A stretch of 36,442 nucleotides of DNA from Mycobacterium sp. E796 (GCF_001672815.1 NZ_LZKK01000195.1:1-36442), one strand, 5' to 3'. Shown: positions 8,323 through 16,775, counted from the stretch's first letter. Notes: generated from the letters alone by a model not told the origin. Numbers and translations: made by a program.

Positions 8323-8859
8323 TCAGAGCCAGCCGGTGCGGGCGGCGGCAACGGGCTCGGGGGGCGCCGGGGCCAGTTCGCCGTCGCGTACGCCGTCCAG
8401 CATTCGCTTCACCGCGGCCACGATCTCGGGGGCCGTCGAGGCAAGCCCGGCCAGATCGGCCTCGCTGACCTCGTCCGCGTCGACGCCTGCCCGCTCGAGC
8501 ACCGCCGCCGGGTCGGCCAGCTGACCCGCCAGCCAGGCCACCGGGTCAGCGGACAGTTCGGGGACGAAGTTTCGGCGGCCCGGTTCCCAGCCATCGAAAC
8601 GCGGATGGTGATGGGCCCGGTCGAGCGTGCCGGGCGGGCTCTCAGTGGACCCGAAGAGGTCCACCCGCCACACCGGCCGGGTGAAAGCGATCGGGACGCC
8701 GGCGTAGATCGACCCCTGTGGCTCGGCCCGGTCGACCAGGCGCAGTTCCAGCCTGACGCCCCGTTCCGGCGTCTCCTGACCGGCGAGCGGGCGCGGGTCG
8801 ACGAAGTACATGTCCCCGACGACGACACCGAGGGTTTCGAATCCGAATGCTGCGAACAT
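8323..8859 (-). CDS. conserved hypothetical protein
   Basis: Soluble protein of 178 residues that I do not assign to a family with known function. The N-terminal half is strand-rich (FETLGVVVGDMYFVDPRP, RLELRLVDRAEPQGSIYAGVPI, VWRVDLFGS). It contains a histidine cluster, DRAHHHPRFDGWEPGRRNF, that could bind a metal or act catalytically. The C-terminal half is helical and acidic. GAAAGG lies upstream of the ATG. It stands just downstream of desA3 on the same strand, separated by the hairpin at 8912-8974, so it may be an independent transcript. No signal peptide or membrane helix is seen. Confidence 0.7.
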   Translation of the reverse strand: MFAAFGFETLGVVVGDMYFVDPRPLAGQETPERGVRLELRLVDRAEPQGSIYAGVPIAFTRPVWRVDLFGSTESPPGTLDRAHHHPRFDGWEPGRRNFVPELSADPVAWLAGQLADPAAVLERAGVDADEVSEADLAGLASTAPEIVAAVKRMLDGVRDGELAPAPPEPVAAARTGWL

Positions 8860-8911
8860 CGCGTGCCTTTCTAGTCCCGATCGCGGTCCCGCATCGAGCC
8901 TAGGACCCAGG

Positions 8912-8974
8912 CGCCGAATGTGCACTCACCGCGAGGATTTGGGTGAAAATCCGCGCTGGGTGCACGCTCGGCGA
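8912..8974. repeat. long imperfect inverted repeat, possible desA3 terminator
   Basis: Nested inverted repeats centre on the loop GGGTGA (8941-8946). The inner arms are GGATTT (8935-8940) and AAATCC (8947-8952). The flanks are CGCG-rich. The outer arms are GTGCAC at 8920-8925 and 8960-8965, followed outward by CGCCGA and TCGGCG. The arms are about 28 bases with a few mismatches. It begins a few bases past the desA3 stop, which fits a terminator or mRNA-stabilising hairpin. It lacks a U-tract, as is common in mycobacteria. It also resembles a dispersed intergenic repeat. Confidence 0.6.
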
Positions 8975-8980
8975 AGCACG

Positions 8981-10261
8981 CTAGGCGGCCAGGTCGTCCC
9001 TTCGGCCCTGCTTCGCTTCCTTCTTGGCGCGCCGCCAATCCCGCACGGTGGCGATGGCGGTCTTCAGGCCGCGCCGGCGTCCGGTAGCCGGATCGGTGCC
9101 GGCGAAGCCGGGCTCCAATTCGGCGAACATCCGCTCGCTGCGCGTCTCCGGCGCGTTGTCGGCGTCGTCGCGCAGGTACTTGTTCGGCAACGACAGCTTG
9201 GCCAGTGTGCGCCACGTCTTTGCGTACTGCACGAGGAAAGAGCCCGTGGTGTAAGGCAAGTCGTACTTGTCGCACAGCGCGCGCACCCGCACCGAGATCT
9301 CGTGCAGCCGGTTGCTCGGCAGATCGGGATACAGGTGGTGCTCGATCTGGTGGCACAGGTTGCCGCTCATGAACCGCAGCGCGGGGCCGGCCTCGAAGTT
9401 GGCGCTGCCCAGCATCTGGCGCAGGTACCACTGGCCCCTGGTCTCACCGATCATGTCGGTCTTGGTGAATTTCTCTGCGCCATCGGGGAAGTGGCCGCAG
9501 AAGATCACCGCGTTCGCCCACACGTTGCGGATGATGTTGGCAACCGCGTTGGCCGCCAGCGTGGACCGATAGGTCGCGCCGGGCGACAGCGCGGTCAGCG
9601 CCGGGAACGCGACGTAGTCCTTGAGCACCTGCCGGCCGGCCTTGGCCAGGAACTCGTCGACCCGTTGCCGGGCGTCGTCCTGATCCATCCGCTTCTTGAC
9701 GATCTTGCCGAGCTCCACGTGCTGCAGGCCGACGCCCCATTCGAAGAGCAGCGCGAGCATCGTGTTGTAGAACAGGTTGAAGATGTTGAAGCGCTTCCAG
9801 CGCTGATCCCGGGTGACGCGCAGCAAGCCGTAGCCGACGTCATCGTCCATCCCGAGGATGTTGGTGTACTTGTGGTGCACGAAGTTGTGCGTGTAGCGCC
9901 AGTGCTTGGACGACCCGCTCATGTCCCACTCCCACGTCGAGGAGTGGATCTCCGGGTCGTTCATCCAGTCCCACTGGCCGTGCATGACGTTGTGGCCGAT
10001 CTCCATGTTCTCGACGATCTTGGCCACGCCCAAGGTCACGGTGCCGGCCCACCACGCCGAGCGGCGGGAGCTGGCGGCCAGCAGCACGCGGCCGGCCACC
10101 TCCAGGGCGCGCTGCGCGGCGATGGTGCGACGGATGTAGCGAGCGTCGCGCGCCCCTCGAGAGTCTTCGATGTCCTGGCGGATGGCATCCAGCTCCACGG
10201 CCAGGCTTTCGATGTCAGCGTCCGTCAGATGGGCGAATACGTCGACGTCTGTGATTGCCAC
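8981..10261 (-). CDS. desA3: stearoyl-CoA delta-9 desaturase DesA3
   Basis: Membrane-bound acyl-CoA desaturase that introduces the delta-9 double bond into stearoyl-CoA to give oleoyl-CoA, with electrons from the reductase encoded just upstream. It has 426 residues. The three histidine boxes that hold the diiron centre are complete: HNVMH (H90-H94), HNFVHH (H125, H129, H130) and HQIEHH (H304, H308, H309). Hydrophobic segments flank the boxes. The C-terminus is basic, ending in a KKEAKQGRR region. The start is GTG with GGGAG about ten bases upstream. Sequence and context match M. tuberculosis Rv3229c. A perfect 10-4-10 palindrome sits about 50 bases upstream of the start and is probably a repressor operator. 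Confidence 0.93.
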   Translation of the reverse strand: MAITDVDVFAHLTDADIESLAVELDAIRQDIEDSRGARDARYIRRTIAAQRALEVAGRVLLAASSRRSAWWAGTVTLGVAKIVENMEIGHNVMHGQWDWMNDPEIHSSTWEWDMSGSSKHWRYTHNFVHHKYTNILGMDDDVGYGLLRVTRDQRWKRFNIFNLFYNTMLALLFEWGVGLQHVELGKIVKKRMDQDDARQRVDEFLAKAGRQVLKDYVAFPALTALSPGATYRSTLAANAVANIIRNVWANAVIFCGHFPDGAEKFTKTDMIGETRGQWYLRQMLGSANFEAGPALRFMSGNLCHQIEHHLYPDLPSNRLHEISVRVRALCDKYDLPYTTGSFLVQYAKTWRTLAKLSLPNKYLRDDADNAPETRSERMFAELEPGFAGTDPATGRRRGLKTAIATVRDWRRAKKEAKQGRRDDLAA

Positions 10262-10311
10262 TCGTCGTCATCTCCCTGCGGTCGTCTTGTCGGTGCAATA
10301 CCTACGCTATC

Positions 10312-10335
10312 GTAACCTACGAATCCGTAGGTTAC
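10312..10335. promoter_or_regulatory. perfect palindromic operator upstream of desA3
   Basis: GTAACCTACG (10312-10321), four-base spacer AATC, then its exact reverse complement CGTAGGTTAC (10326-10335). The symmetry and length are typical of a TetR-family operator. It lies between the reductase stop and the desA3 start, 51 bases before the GTG. The same half-site recurs before the reductase gene. Confidence 0.7.
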
Positions 10336-10348
10336 CTGTGAGTAATCT

Positions 10349-11563
10349 TTAAATGTCGAGCACGCAATCGCCGGACGCGGCCGACACACAGGTCTGAATC
10401 CGAGTTCCGGGCTCGTGTTCGGCGCCGGTTCGCAGATCGCGGACGTGCCCGTCCACCAGGCTTACCACGCAGGACTGGCAGATACCCATCCGGCAGCCGA
10501 ATGGCATCTGCACACCCGCGCCCTCGCCGGCATCCATCAACGACGTCGCCGCGTCGGCCGCGACGGCGCGCCCGCTACGCGCGAACGTCACCGTGCCTCC
10601 TGCCCCGGCAGGCGCGGCCTTGGAGACGGCGAACCGCTCCAGGTGCAGCCGGTCGCCGATGCCCGCCGCCGACCACACTTTCTGCGCCTGGTTGAGCATG
10701 CCCTCCGGTCCGCACGCCCAGGTCTGACGCTCGCGCCAGTCCGCGACCTGTTGATCCAGTGCGGCCAGGTCGAGCCGGCCCTGCTTGCGGGTCTCTCGCA
10801 CCTGCAAGCGGTAGCCCGGCTGGCTGGCGGCCAGCGCGGCCAGCTCGGCGCGGAACATCACGTCGGATTCGGTGGGCGCCGAATGCAAATGCGTGACGTC
10901 ACCAATCTGGTTGCGGCGCACCAACGTTCGCAGCATCGACATCACCGGCGTTATCCCGGAACCGGCGGTCAGGAACAGGATCGACGGCGGCGCCGGGTCC
11001 GGAAGGACGAAGTTGCCCTGGGGTGCGGCCAGCCGCACGATGGTCCCGGGCTCGACGCCGGCCACCAGGTGCGTGGACAGGAAACCCTCGGGCATCGCCT
11101 TGACGGTGATGGTCACCGTGCGGGGCGAGCCGGAGGTCTCGGCCGGGCTCGAGGTCAGCGAGTAAGACCGCCACCGCCAGCGCCCGTCGACCAGCAGCCC
11201 GATGCCGATGTACTGGCCGGGCTGGTAGTCGAAGCTGAAGCCCCAGCCCGGTTTGATGACCAGGGTCGCCGAGTCCTCGGTCTCGCGGCGGACCTCGAGG
11301 ACGCGGCCCCGCAGTTCCCGCGCGGACCACAGCGGGTTGGCCAGATGCAGGTAGTCATCGGGCAACAGCGGCGTCGTGATCCGCGCGGCGAGCTTGCGCA
11401 GCGCGTGCCAGCCGGGGTGCCGCTCGGCGCCGGCCACAACGGGTCGCTTGGTGTCGACGACGTTGCCCCTGATCGATGGGTTACGTCTGCCCAGCGGAAG
11501 CTCCTGCTCACTAGCCGGCGTCTGGCTTACGCCCAACATTGTCGCCGATTCGGTGCGCTCCAC
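10349..11563 (-). CDS. FAD/2Fe-2S oxidoreductase, electron donor to DesA3
   Basis: Ferredoxin-NADP-reductase-type flavoprotein fused to a C-terminal plant-type ferredoxin domain, equivalent to M. tuberculosis Rv3230c, which supplies electrons from NADPH to DesA3. The order is: N-terminal extension (about 90 residues), FAD-binding barrel with [13 protein letters not shown]-binding domain with [14 protein letters not shown], then the 2Fe-2S domain with CRMGICQSC and a final cysteine in QTCVSA. The start at 11563 is GTG and abuts the operator; an ATG at 11539 would shorten the protein by eight residues, and neither has a strong ribosome site. desA3 follows after 87 bases, with its own operator, so it can be transcribed jointly or separately. 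Confidence 0.92.
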   Translation of the reverse strand: MERTESATMLGVSQTPASEQELPLGRRNPSIRGNVVDTKRPVVAGAERHPGWHALRKLAARITTPLLPDDYLHLANPLWSARELRGRVLEVRRETEDSATLVIKPGWGFSFDYQPGQYIGIGLLVDGRWRWRSYSLTSSPAETSGSPRTVTITVKAMPEGFLSTHLVAGVEPGTIVRLAAPQGNFVLPDPAPPSILFLTAGSGITPVMSMLRTLVRRNQIGDVTHLHSAPTESDVMFRAELAALAASQPGYRLQVRETRKQGRLDLAALDQQVADWRERQTWACGPEGMLNQAQKVWSAAGIGDRLHLERFAVSKAAPAGAGGTVTFARSGRAVAADAATSLMDAGEGAGVQMPFGCRMGICQSCVVSLVDGHVRDLRTGAEHEPGTRIQTCVSAASGDCVLDI

Positions 11564-11602
11564 GAAACCTACGGTACCGTAACCTACGGTGTCGTAGCTA
11601 GT
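11564..11602. promoter_or_regulatory. overlapping operator half-sites upstream of the DesA3 reductase gene
   Basis: Two copies of AACCTACG (11566-11573 and 11581-11588) lie 15 bases apart. The second belongs to GTAACCTACG, then GTGT, then CGTAG, which repeats the left arm, the four-base spacing and half of the right arm of the palindrome before desA3. A perfect 12-base palindrome, TACGGTACCGTA, lies at 11570-11581. The site touches the upstream GTG start, so a bound repressor would block transcription start. Confidence 0.6.
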
Positions 11603-11625
11603 CGGGATTCGTCACATTCGGGCCG

Positions 11626-12138
11626 TCAGAGCAGGTCAAGCAGGAACGGCAACTCCTGATTCGCATACCAGGCCAGGTCGTGGTCCAGCGCGTCGCCAAC
11701 GATCAGCTCGGCGTCCTCGTCGCCGAGGTCGGCGGCGTCGATGATCTCGATGGCCCGGATGACGTCCGGCTCGGCGGCGGAGTTGTCGACGTAGGCGGCG
11801 ACCACCTGGTCGAGGGTGACGGGCGCGCCCAGGCGGACGACGGCGTCGTCGAGATCGGGACGGTACTTGGCCTCCTCGACCTCCGCTGCCAGTACCGCGC
11901 GCCGGGGCGGCAGGCCGGTGTCGGCCCCTTCCGCAGGGCCAGCGGCGAGCAGTCGCAGCGACCCCAGCGCCGCCTCGCGCAGCGCCACGTCGGCGAGTTC
12001 GTCGTCGTCGCCCTCGGCGTAGGCCTCGCGCAACGCCGGCGTCACCGCGAACGCGGTGCCGTTGACCGGCCAGAGGGAGCCGTCGGCGACGAGCCGCTGC
12101 AACATCTCCAGGGTGGCCGGGATGTAGACCTGGATCAT
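11626..12138 (-). CDS. conserved protein, Rv3231c family (DUF6912)
   Basis: Acidic protein of 170 residues, conserved at this position in mycobacteria and of unknown function. It starts with MIQVYIPATLEMLQRLVADG, has a helical middle (VTPALREAYAEGDDDELADV) and an alpha/beta C-terminal half ending YANQELPFLLDLL. Its ATG overlaps the ppk2 stop as TGATG, so it is translationally coupled to PPK2 and may act on or with it. No catalytic motif, signal peptide or membrane segment is visible. Confidence 0.87.
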   Translation of the reverse strand: MIQVYIPATLEMLQRLVADGSLWPVNGTAFAVTPALREAYAEGDDDELADVALREAALGSLRLLAAGPAEGADTGLPPRRAVLAAEVEEAKYRPDLDDAVVRLGAPVTLDQVVAAYVDNSAAEPDVIRAIEIIDAADLGDEDAELIVGDALDHDLAWYANQELPFLLDLL

Positions 12139-13004
12139 CAGCCCCCGACCAACGTGGCCGCGTAGTTGTCGACGTAGTTCGACAGCTCGCGTGGCGGGCG
12201 CTGGTAGTTCTCGGCCACCACCGGCTGCTTGGGCAGCTTGACCTTGGGCCGGCCCACGTCGTAGTACTCGATCGTGGACAGCAGATGAGCCATCATGTTC
12301 AGCCGCGCGTGCTTCTTGATGTCGGATTCCACTATGTACCAAGGGCTTACCGGGGTGTCGGTGTGGACCATCATCTCGTCTTTGGCGCGCGAGTAGTCCT
12401 CCCAGCGGTACAGCGACTCCATGTCCATTGGGCTGAGTTTCCATTGGCGGACAGGGTCATTCAGGCGCGCCTTGAACCGGCGCAGCTGCTCGGCCTCGGA
12501 CACGGAGAACCAGTACTTGCGCAACAGGATCCCGTCGTCGATCAGCATCTGCTCGAAGATGGGCGTCTGCCGCAAGAAGAGCACATACTCCTGCGGCGTG
12601 CAGAACCCCATCACCTTTTCCACGCCGGCGCGGTTGTACCACGAGCGATCGAAGAGCACGATTTCGCCTCTGGCGGGCAGGTGCGCGATGTAGCGCTGGT
12701 AATACCACTGGCCCCGCTCCCGGTCGCTCGGCGCGGGCAACGCCGCGATCCGGGCGACGCGCGGGTTCAGGTATTCGGTGATCCGCTTGATCGTTCCGCC
12801 CTTGCCCGCCCCGTCCCGGCCCTCGAAAATGACCACGACACGCGCGCCGACGTGGCGCGCCCACTCCTGCAATTTCACGAATTCCGTTTGCAGCCGGAAT
12901 ATTTCGGCTCGGTAGACATCGTCGGAGATTTTACGCGTGGTCGCGGTGGTCGATTTCTTCCCACTCGCCTTCGCCGACGCCCCGTCATTTGTCACGGTGC
13001 TCAC
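12138..13004 (-). CDS. ppk2: polyphosphate kinase 2
   Basis: PPK2-family enzyme of 288 residues that transfers phosphate between polyphosphate and nucleoside diphosphates; the M. tuberculosis homolog Rv3232c favours GTP synthesis. The P-loop is VVIFEGRDGAGKGGTIKR (about residues 57-74). The Walker B-like motif is VLFDRSWYNRAGVEKV, and a lid region follows with RRFKARLNDPVRQWKLSP. A single PPK2 domain is present. The first 25 residues are Lys/Thr-rich and probably disordered. It is coupled to the downstream Rv3231c-like gene and lies 44 bases after the acyltransferase gene, consistent with one operon linking storage lipid and polyphosphate. Confidence 0.94.
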   Translation of the reverse strand: MSTVTNDGASAKASGKKSTTATTRKISDDVYRAEIFRLQTEFVKLQEWARHVGARVVVIFEGRDGAGKGGTIKRITEYLNPRVARIAALPAPSDRERGQWYYQRYIAHLPARGEIVLFDRSWYNRAGVEKVMGFCTPQEYVLFLRQTPIFEQMLIDDGILLRKYWFSVSEAEQLRRFKARLNDPVRQWKLSPMDMESLYRWEDYSRAKDEMMVHTDTPVSPWYIVESDIKKHARLNMMAHLLSTIEYYDVGRPKVKLPKQPVVAENYQRPPRELSNYVDNYAATLVGG

Positions 13005-13048
13005 AATTACGAATCATAGAACCAGGCACCGATTTTCACCCCGACTAA

Positions 13049-14467
13049 TCAGCGGGAAGCTTCGAGAAGTTCCTCGAGGGATTGGCTCAACAGTCCCGGC
13101 AACAAGTCGACGTCGCTCATCGCCTCGCGGTCGGCGTTGATCCCGAAATACAGCATGCCGTTGTAAGACGTCACGCTGATCGCCAGCGCCTGGTTGTGCA
13201 GCAGCGGCGGGACGGCGTAGGTCTCCAGCAGCTTGGCGCCGGCGATGTACATCTGCGACTGGGCTCCCGGGGCGTTGGTGATCAAGAGGTTGAACGTCCG
13301 CTTGGAAAAGCTCGGGAAACCGGTGGCGACGCGGATGCCCATGGCGTGCAGGGTCGGTGGCGCGAAGCCCGACAGGGTCACGATGGTCCGGGCGTCCACC
13401 AGGCTGCCGGCGGTCGGGTTGGACTCGGTGGCGTGGGCGATCTGCGACAGCCGCACCACCGGGTTCGCCTCCCCCACCGGCAGATCCACCAGGAACGGCG
13501 TGACCTGACTGATCGTCTGGCCCGGGCCGGTCGAGTCGAGACCGTCGTCGGCGTAGATGGACAGCGGCGCCATCGCGCGGATCGTCGCGGTCGGTGACAC
13601 CGCCACACCGCGGGACAGCAGCCAGTTGCCCAGCGCGCCGGTCACGACGGCGAGCACCACGTCGTTGATGTCGCAGTCATAGCGCGCGCGCACGGCCCGG
13701 TAGTCCTCGAGTTTGCCGCGAGCGACCGTGAACCTCCGGTGCCGCGAGACGGTCGCGTTCAGCGGGCTGCTGGGCGCGGTGCCCCGCGCCACCGCCCGCG
13801 CGATGTCGACGGCGCGGCGGCCGGCTTCGAGCAGCTCGTCATGGTTCGTGACCAGACCGGCCACCGCCGAACCCACGGACTGCAGCTGCGTTCCCGGCCT
13901 CGCGATCCAGTCGCCGATCGCACCCAACACCAACCGCGTGTTACCGGGGTCGCGTTCCGGTACCCAGATGTCCTCGGGGAATGGCGGCGGGCGGCGCGTC
14001 CGGTCGGCGATGACGTGGCCGATCTCCACTGCCGTCATGCCGTTGATCAGCGCCTGGTGAGATTTCGTGTACAGCGCGATCCGGTTCTTGGCCAGGCCCT
14101 CGACCAGGTACATCTCCCACAGCGGCCGCGACTTGTCGAGCGGCCGCGCGGCCAGCCGCGCGATCAGCTCGTGCAGCTGCTCGTCGCTGCCCGGGGACGG
14201 GAGCGCCGATCGCCGCACGTGATAGGTGATGTCGAAATCGTTGTCGTCCAGCCACACCGGCCTGGCCGCGCCGATCCGCACCTCCCGGACCTTCTGCCGG
14301 TAACGCGGTATCTGGGGCAGTCGCTGTTCGACGGTGGCCAGCAGCGTCTCGTAGCTCAGCCCGGCACGCGGGCGCTGCAGGATGGACAGCGCCCCCACGT
14401 ACATTGGGGTCGCCGTGTTCTCGAGCCGATAGAAGGACGCGTCCGTCGGGGACAACCGGGTCACCAT
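13049..14467 (-). CDS. tgs3: WS/DGAT-family acyltransferase (Tgs3-like) with altered active-site motif
   Basis: Member of the bacterial wax-ester synthase/diacylglycerol acyltransferase family, 472 residues and full length: N-terminal LSPTDASFYRLENTATPMYVG, then LDKSRPLWEMYLVEGL, NDVVLAVVTGALGNWL, and the C-terminal NLLITNAPGAQSQMYIAG. The canonical HHxxxDG motif reads H137-Q-A-L-I-N-G143, so the second His is Gln and the Asp is Asn. In the family the second His is held to be catalytic, so triacylglycerol synthesis may be weak, different or absent. In M. tuberculosis H37Rv this locus is annotated as two shorter genes (Rv3234c, Rv3233c); here it is one intact frame. AGGAGGG lies ten bases before the ATG. 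Confidence 0.88.
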   Translation of the reverse strand: MVTRLSPTDASFYRLENTATPMYVGALSILQRPRAGLSYETLLATVEQRLPQIPRYRQKVREVRIGAARPVWLDDNDFDITYHVRRSALPSPGSDEQLHELIARLAARPLDKSRPLWEMYLVEGLAKNRIALYTKSHQALINGMTAVEIGHVIADRTRRPPPFPEDIWVPERDPGNTRLVLGAIGDWIARPGTQLQSVGSAVAGLVTNHDELLEAGRRAVDIARAVARGTAPSSPLNATVSRHRRFTVARGKLEDYRAVRARYDCDINDVVLAVVTGALGNWLLSRGVAVSPTATIRAMAPLSIYADDGLDSTGPGQTISQVTPFLVDLPVGEANPVVRLSQIAHATESNPTAGSLVDARTIVTLSGFAPPTLHAMGIRVATGFPSFSKRTFNLLITNAPGAQSQMYIAGAKLLETYAVPPLLHNQALAISVTSYNGMLYFGINADREAMSDVDLLPGLLSQSLEELLEASR

Positions 14468-14571
14468 TACGGCGCGTCCCTCCTGGTCAATTCGTCCTCG
14501 GTTCCTTCGGTGAACGGATGTACCCGCCCACGGTAATCGAGCGGATACGCGCCGGACCGACCTGTGCCATG

Positions 14572-15141
14572 ATGACGACTTACCAGCCCCGTCTGCCACT
14601 CTCCAGCAGGCATCGTGCGATCCATGGAGAGTGCGCGTTGACCGTTTTCGCCGTGACGCCCGTCGTCGACTACGAGCCGCCCAGGCGGGACGTCCCCCAG
14701 TCCCGGCAGCCACCCCATCCGGCGCCGCGCCGCCGCGCGCGTGCGCCCCGCCGCCCCCTGGCCGGCCAAGCCGTCAAACCACCGAGACCGTCGGCGGCGA
14801 TGCGCCAGGCGGCGGCCTTCGCCGACGCCGCGCTGCGCCGGGTGCTGGAGGTCCTCGACCGCCGCCGTCCCGCGGCGCAGCTGCGCCCCATGCTGACGCC
14901 CGGCCTGGTGGACTCGGTGGTCGCGATCGGCGCTTCGGCGGCCGGCCGCGCGCGCGGGCGTGACGCGACGGCGGTGCTGCGCCGGCTGCGGCTACAACCC
15001 TCCGGGCGCCGCGAGCCCGAGGCCGCGGCCGAGGTCTTCGGGTCCTACAGCCGCGGCGACCGAATCCACGCCATCGCGTGCCGCGTGGAACGGGTGCCCT
15101 CCAGCGGGGGCTGGCAGATGGTGGCCCTGCACATCGGTTAG
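14572..15141 (+). CDS. Rv3235 family protein
   Basis: Basic protein of up to 189 residues belonging to the actinobacterial Rv3235 family, whose function is unproven; the family recurs near secA in actinobacteria. The first half is a Pro/Arg-rich, probably disordered region (RRDVPQSRQPPHPAPRRR). The second half is a compact alpha/beta domain: AAAFADAALRRVLEVLDRRR, then EVFGSYSRGDRIHAIACRVE and a final strand GGWQMVALHIG. Start choice is open: ATG at 14569 or 14572, or TTG at 14638, which has GGAGA seven bases upstream and would give 167 residues. It is transcribed divergently from the acyltransferase and converges with the antiporter gene. Confidence 0.75.
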   Translation: MTTYQPRLPLSSRHRAIHGECALTVFAVTPVVDYEPPRRDVPQSRQPPHPAPRRRARAPRRPLAGQAVKPPRPSAAMRQAAAFADAALRRVLEVLDRRRPAAQLRPMLTPGLVDSVVAIGASAAGRARGRDATAVLRRLRLQPSGRREPEAAAEVFGSYSRGDRIHAIACRVERVPSSGGWQMVALHIG

Positions 15142-15148
15142 TTGGGGG

Positions 15149-16288
15149 TTAGTTAGCGGCGCGCCCGCCCGCGTACCGGGCCAGCACCGGACCCATGATC
15201 GCCATGACGAAGACATACGAGGTCGCCAGCGCGGCGACGGCGGGGATCGAGGTACCCACCAGGCCGATGATGATCAACGAGAACTCGCCCCTCGCGATGA
15301 GCGCGGCGCCCGCGCGCAGCTGCCCGCGCCGCGCCACGCCGTCGCGGCGGGCGGCGAGCATTCCGGTGGCCACCTTGGTGGCCGCGGTGACGGCGGCCAG
15401 GACCAGCGCCGCCGGGAGCATCGGTAAGAGCTCGTGCGGGTCGACGGAGAGGCCGATCGCGAGGAAGAAGATGGCGGCGAACAAGTCGCGCAGCGGGCCG
15501 AGTACCTGGCGGGCCCGGTCGGCCGTCGCGCCGGTCAGGGTCAGGCCCACCAGGAAGGCGCCGACGGCGGCCGACGCGTGCAAGACCTCCGCCACCGCGG
15601 CCACCATCAGGGTGATGCCCAACACCCGCAGCAACAGCTGCTCGGAATCGGGGTGTTCGACCAGCCTGCCGACGTGGTGGCCCCAGCGGTAGGAGGCGGC
15701 GAACGCGGCCAGCAGCGCACCGACCGCGGCGGCCATGCCGACGACGGCGGGCACCCAGCCCCCGCCCGACGCCAGCACCGCGAACAACGGCAGGTAGGCC
15801 GCCATCGCGAAGTCCTCGAGCACGAGCACCGAGAGCACCGCCGGCGTTTCCCGGTTGCCGAGCCGGCCCAGGTCGACCAGCACGCGCGCGATGACGCCCG
15901 ACGACGAGATGTAGGTGACTCCGGCCAAAGCGAGGATGGCGACGCGGTCCAGCCCCAGCAGCCAGCCGGCCACCGCGCCGGGAGTGGCGTTGAGGACGAT
16001 GTCGACACCGGCGGATGGCAGGTGGTGTCGCAGGCTGCTCGCGAACTCGGTCGCCGAGAATTCCAGGCCCAGGGTCAACAGCAACAGCACGATGCCGATG
16101 GGCGCGGCCGTCGCGATGAACTCGCCCGCCGCGGCCACCGGCAGCAGGCCACCCTTGCCCAGCGACAGACCCGCCAACAGGTAGACCGGTATGGGGGACA
16201 ATGCGAAACGCCTTGCCACTGCGCCCAATACGGCGAGAGTGGCCAGGAGGGCGCCGAGTTGAAACAGTAGCGCCCCCGAAACCTGCAC
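15149..16288 (-). CDS. Kef-type (CPA2) cation/proton antiporter
   Basis: Integral membrane antiporter of about 379 residues with 11-13 hydrophobic segments, equivalent to Rv3236c. It belongs to the CPA2 monovalent cation/proton antiporters. Visible family signatures are SPIPVYLLAGLSLGKGG near the start, TLGLEFSATEFASSLRHH, the LVLEDFAMAAYLPL helix with its conserved acidic residue, and a C-terminal RGEFSLIIIG. There is no fused RCK domain; the preceding gene supplies a separate TrkA-C-like protein, as in the KhtT-KhtU pair of Bacillus. The GTG at 16288 follows the partner's stop by four bases. A GTG at 16321 would overlap it by 29 bases and is less likely. It probably exports K+ in exchange for protons. 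Confidence 0.87.
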   Translation of the reverse strand: MQVSGALLFQLGALLATLAVLGAVARRFALSPIPVYLLAGLSLGKGGLLPVAAAGEFIATAAPIGIVLLLLTLGLEFSATEFASSLRHHLPSAGVDIVLNATPGAVAGWLLGLDRVAILALAGVTYISSSGVIARVLVDLGRLGNRETPAVLSVLVLEDFAMAAYLPLFAVLASGGGWVPAVVGMAAAVGALLAAFAASYRWGHHVGRLVEHPDSEQLLLRVLGITLMVAAVAEVLHASAAVGAFLVGLTLTGATADRARQVLGPLRDLFAAIFFLAIGLSVDPHELLPMLPAALVLAAVTAATKVATGMLAARRDGVARRGQLRAGAALIARGEFSLIIIGLVGTSIPAVAALATSYVFVMAIMGPVLARYAGGRAAN

Positions 16289-16292
16289 CGGC

Positions 16293-16775
16293 TCAACCCT
16301 TGTCGATGATCCGCTCGACACCGGCGATGCCGTCCTCGGTGCCGATCACGATCAGAACGTCTCGCGCGCGCAACATTTCGGCCGGGCCGGGCGAGGCGAG
16401 CACTTCCTCGTTGCGCACGATGGCGACGATCGACGCCCCGGTGCGGGTCCGGGCGCGGGTGTCACCCAGCGGGTGTCCGACGAACGGGCTGCCGGCCACG
16501 ATGTGGACCTGTCCCGTCTCGATGCCCGGCAGCCCCCGGGAAAGCTCGGTGAACCGCTCCGCGATGCGCGGCGCGCCCAGGATCTGGGCGACCGCCTCGG
16601 CCTCGGCGCCGGTCAGGTGCAGGACGGGTCTGGCCTGGTCGGGATCGTCGGGGCCGTACAGGACGACGTCGAAATCGCCGCCGCGGCGGGCGATGATCCC
16701 GATGCGGTCACCGGTGTGGCTGGTGAATTCGTACCGAAGACCGACCCCGGGCAGCAACACCTCCTTGACATCCAT
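16293..16775 (-). CDS. TrkA-C (RCK_C) domain regulatory protein, KhtT-like
   Basis: Cytosolic protein of 160 residues, the same length as I recall for Rv3237c. The N-terminal half (MDVKEVLLPGVGLRYEFTSH) precedes a TrkA-C/RCK_C domain: GQVHIVAGSPFVGHPLGDTR, then GASIVAIVRNEEVLASPGPA, then DVLIVIGTEDGIAGVERI. RCK_C domains bind small ligands such as c-di-AMP, and in Bacillus the equivalent KhtT gates the antiporter KhtU. The adjacent antiporter gene lacks its own RCK domain, so this is very likely its regulatory subunit. ATG at 16775 was preferred over 16784 on family length. Confidence 0.88.
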   Translation of the reverse strand: MDVKEVLLPGVGLRYEFTSHTGDRIGIIARRGGDFDVVLYGPDDPDQARPVLHLTGAEAEAVAQILGAPRIAERFTELSRGLPGIETGQVHIVAGSPFVGHPLGDTRARTRTGASIVAIVRNEEVLASPGPAEMLRARDVLIVIGTEDGIAGVERIIDKG

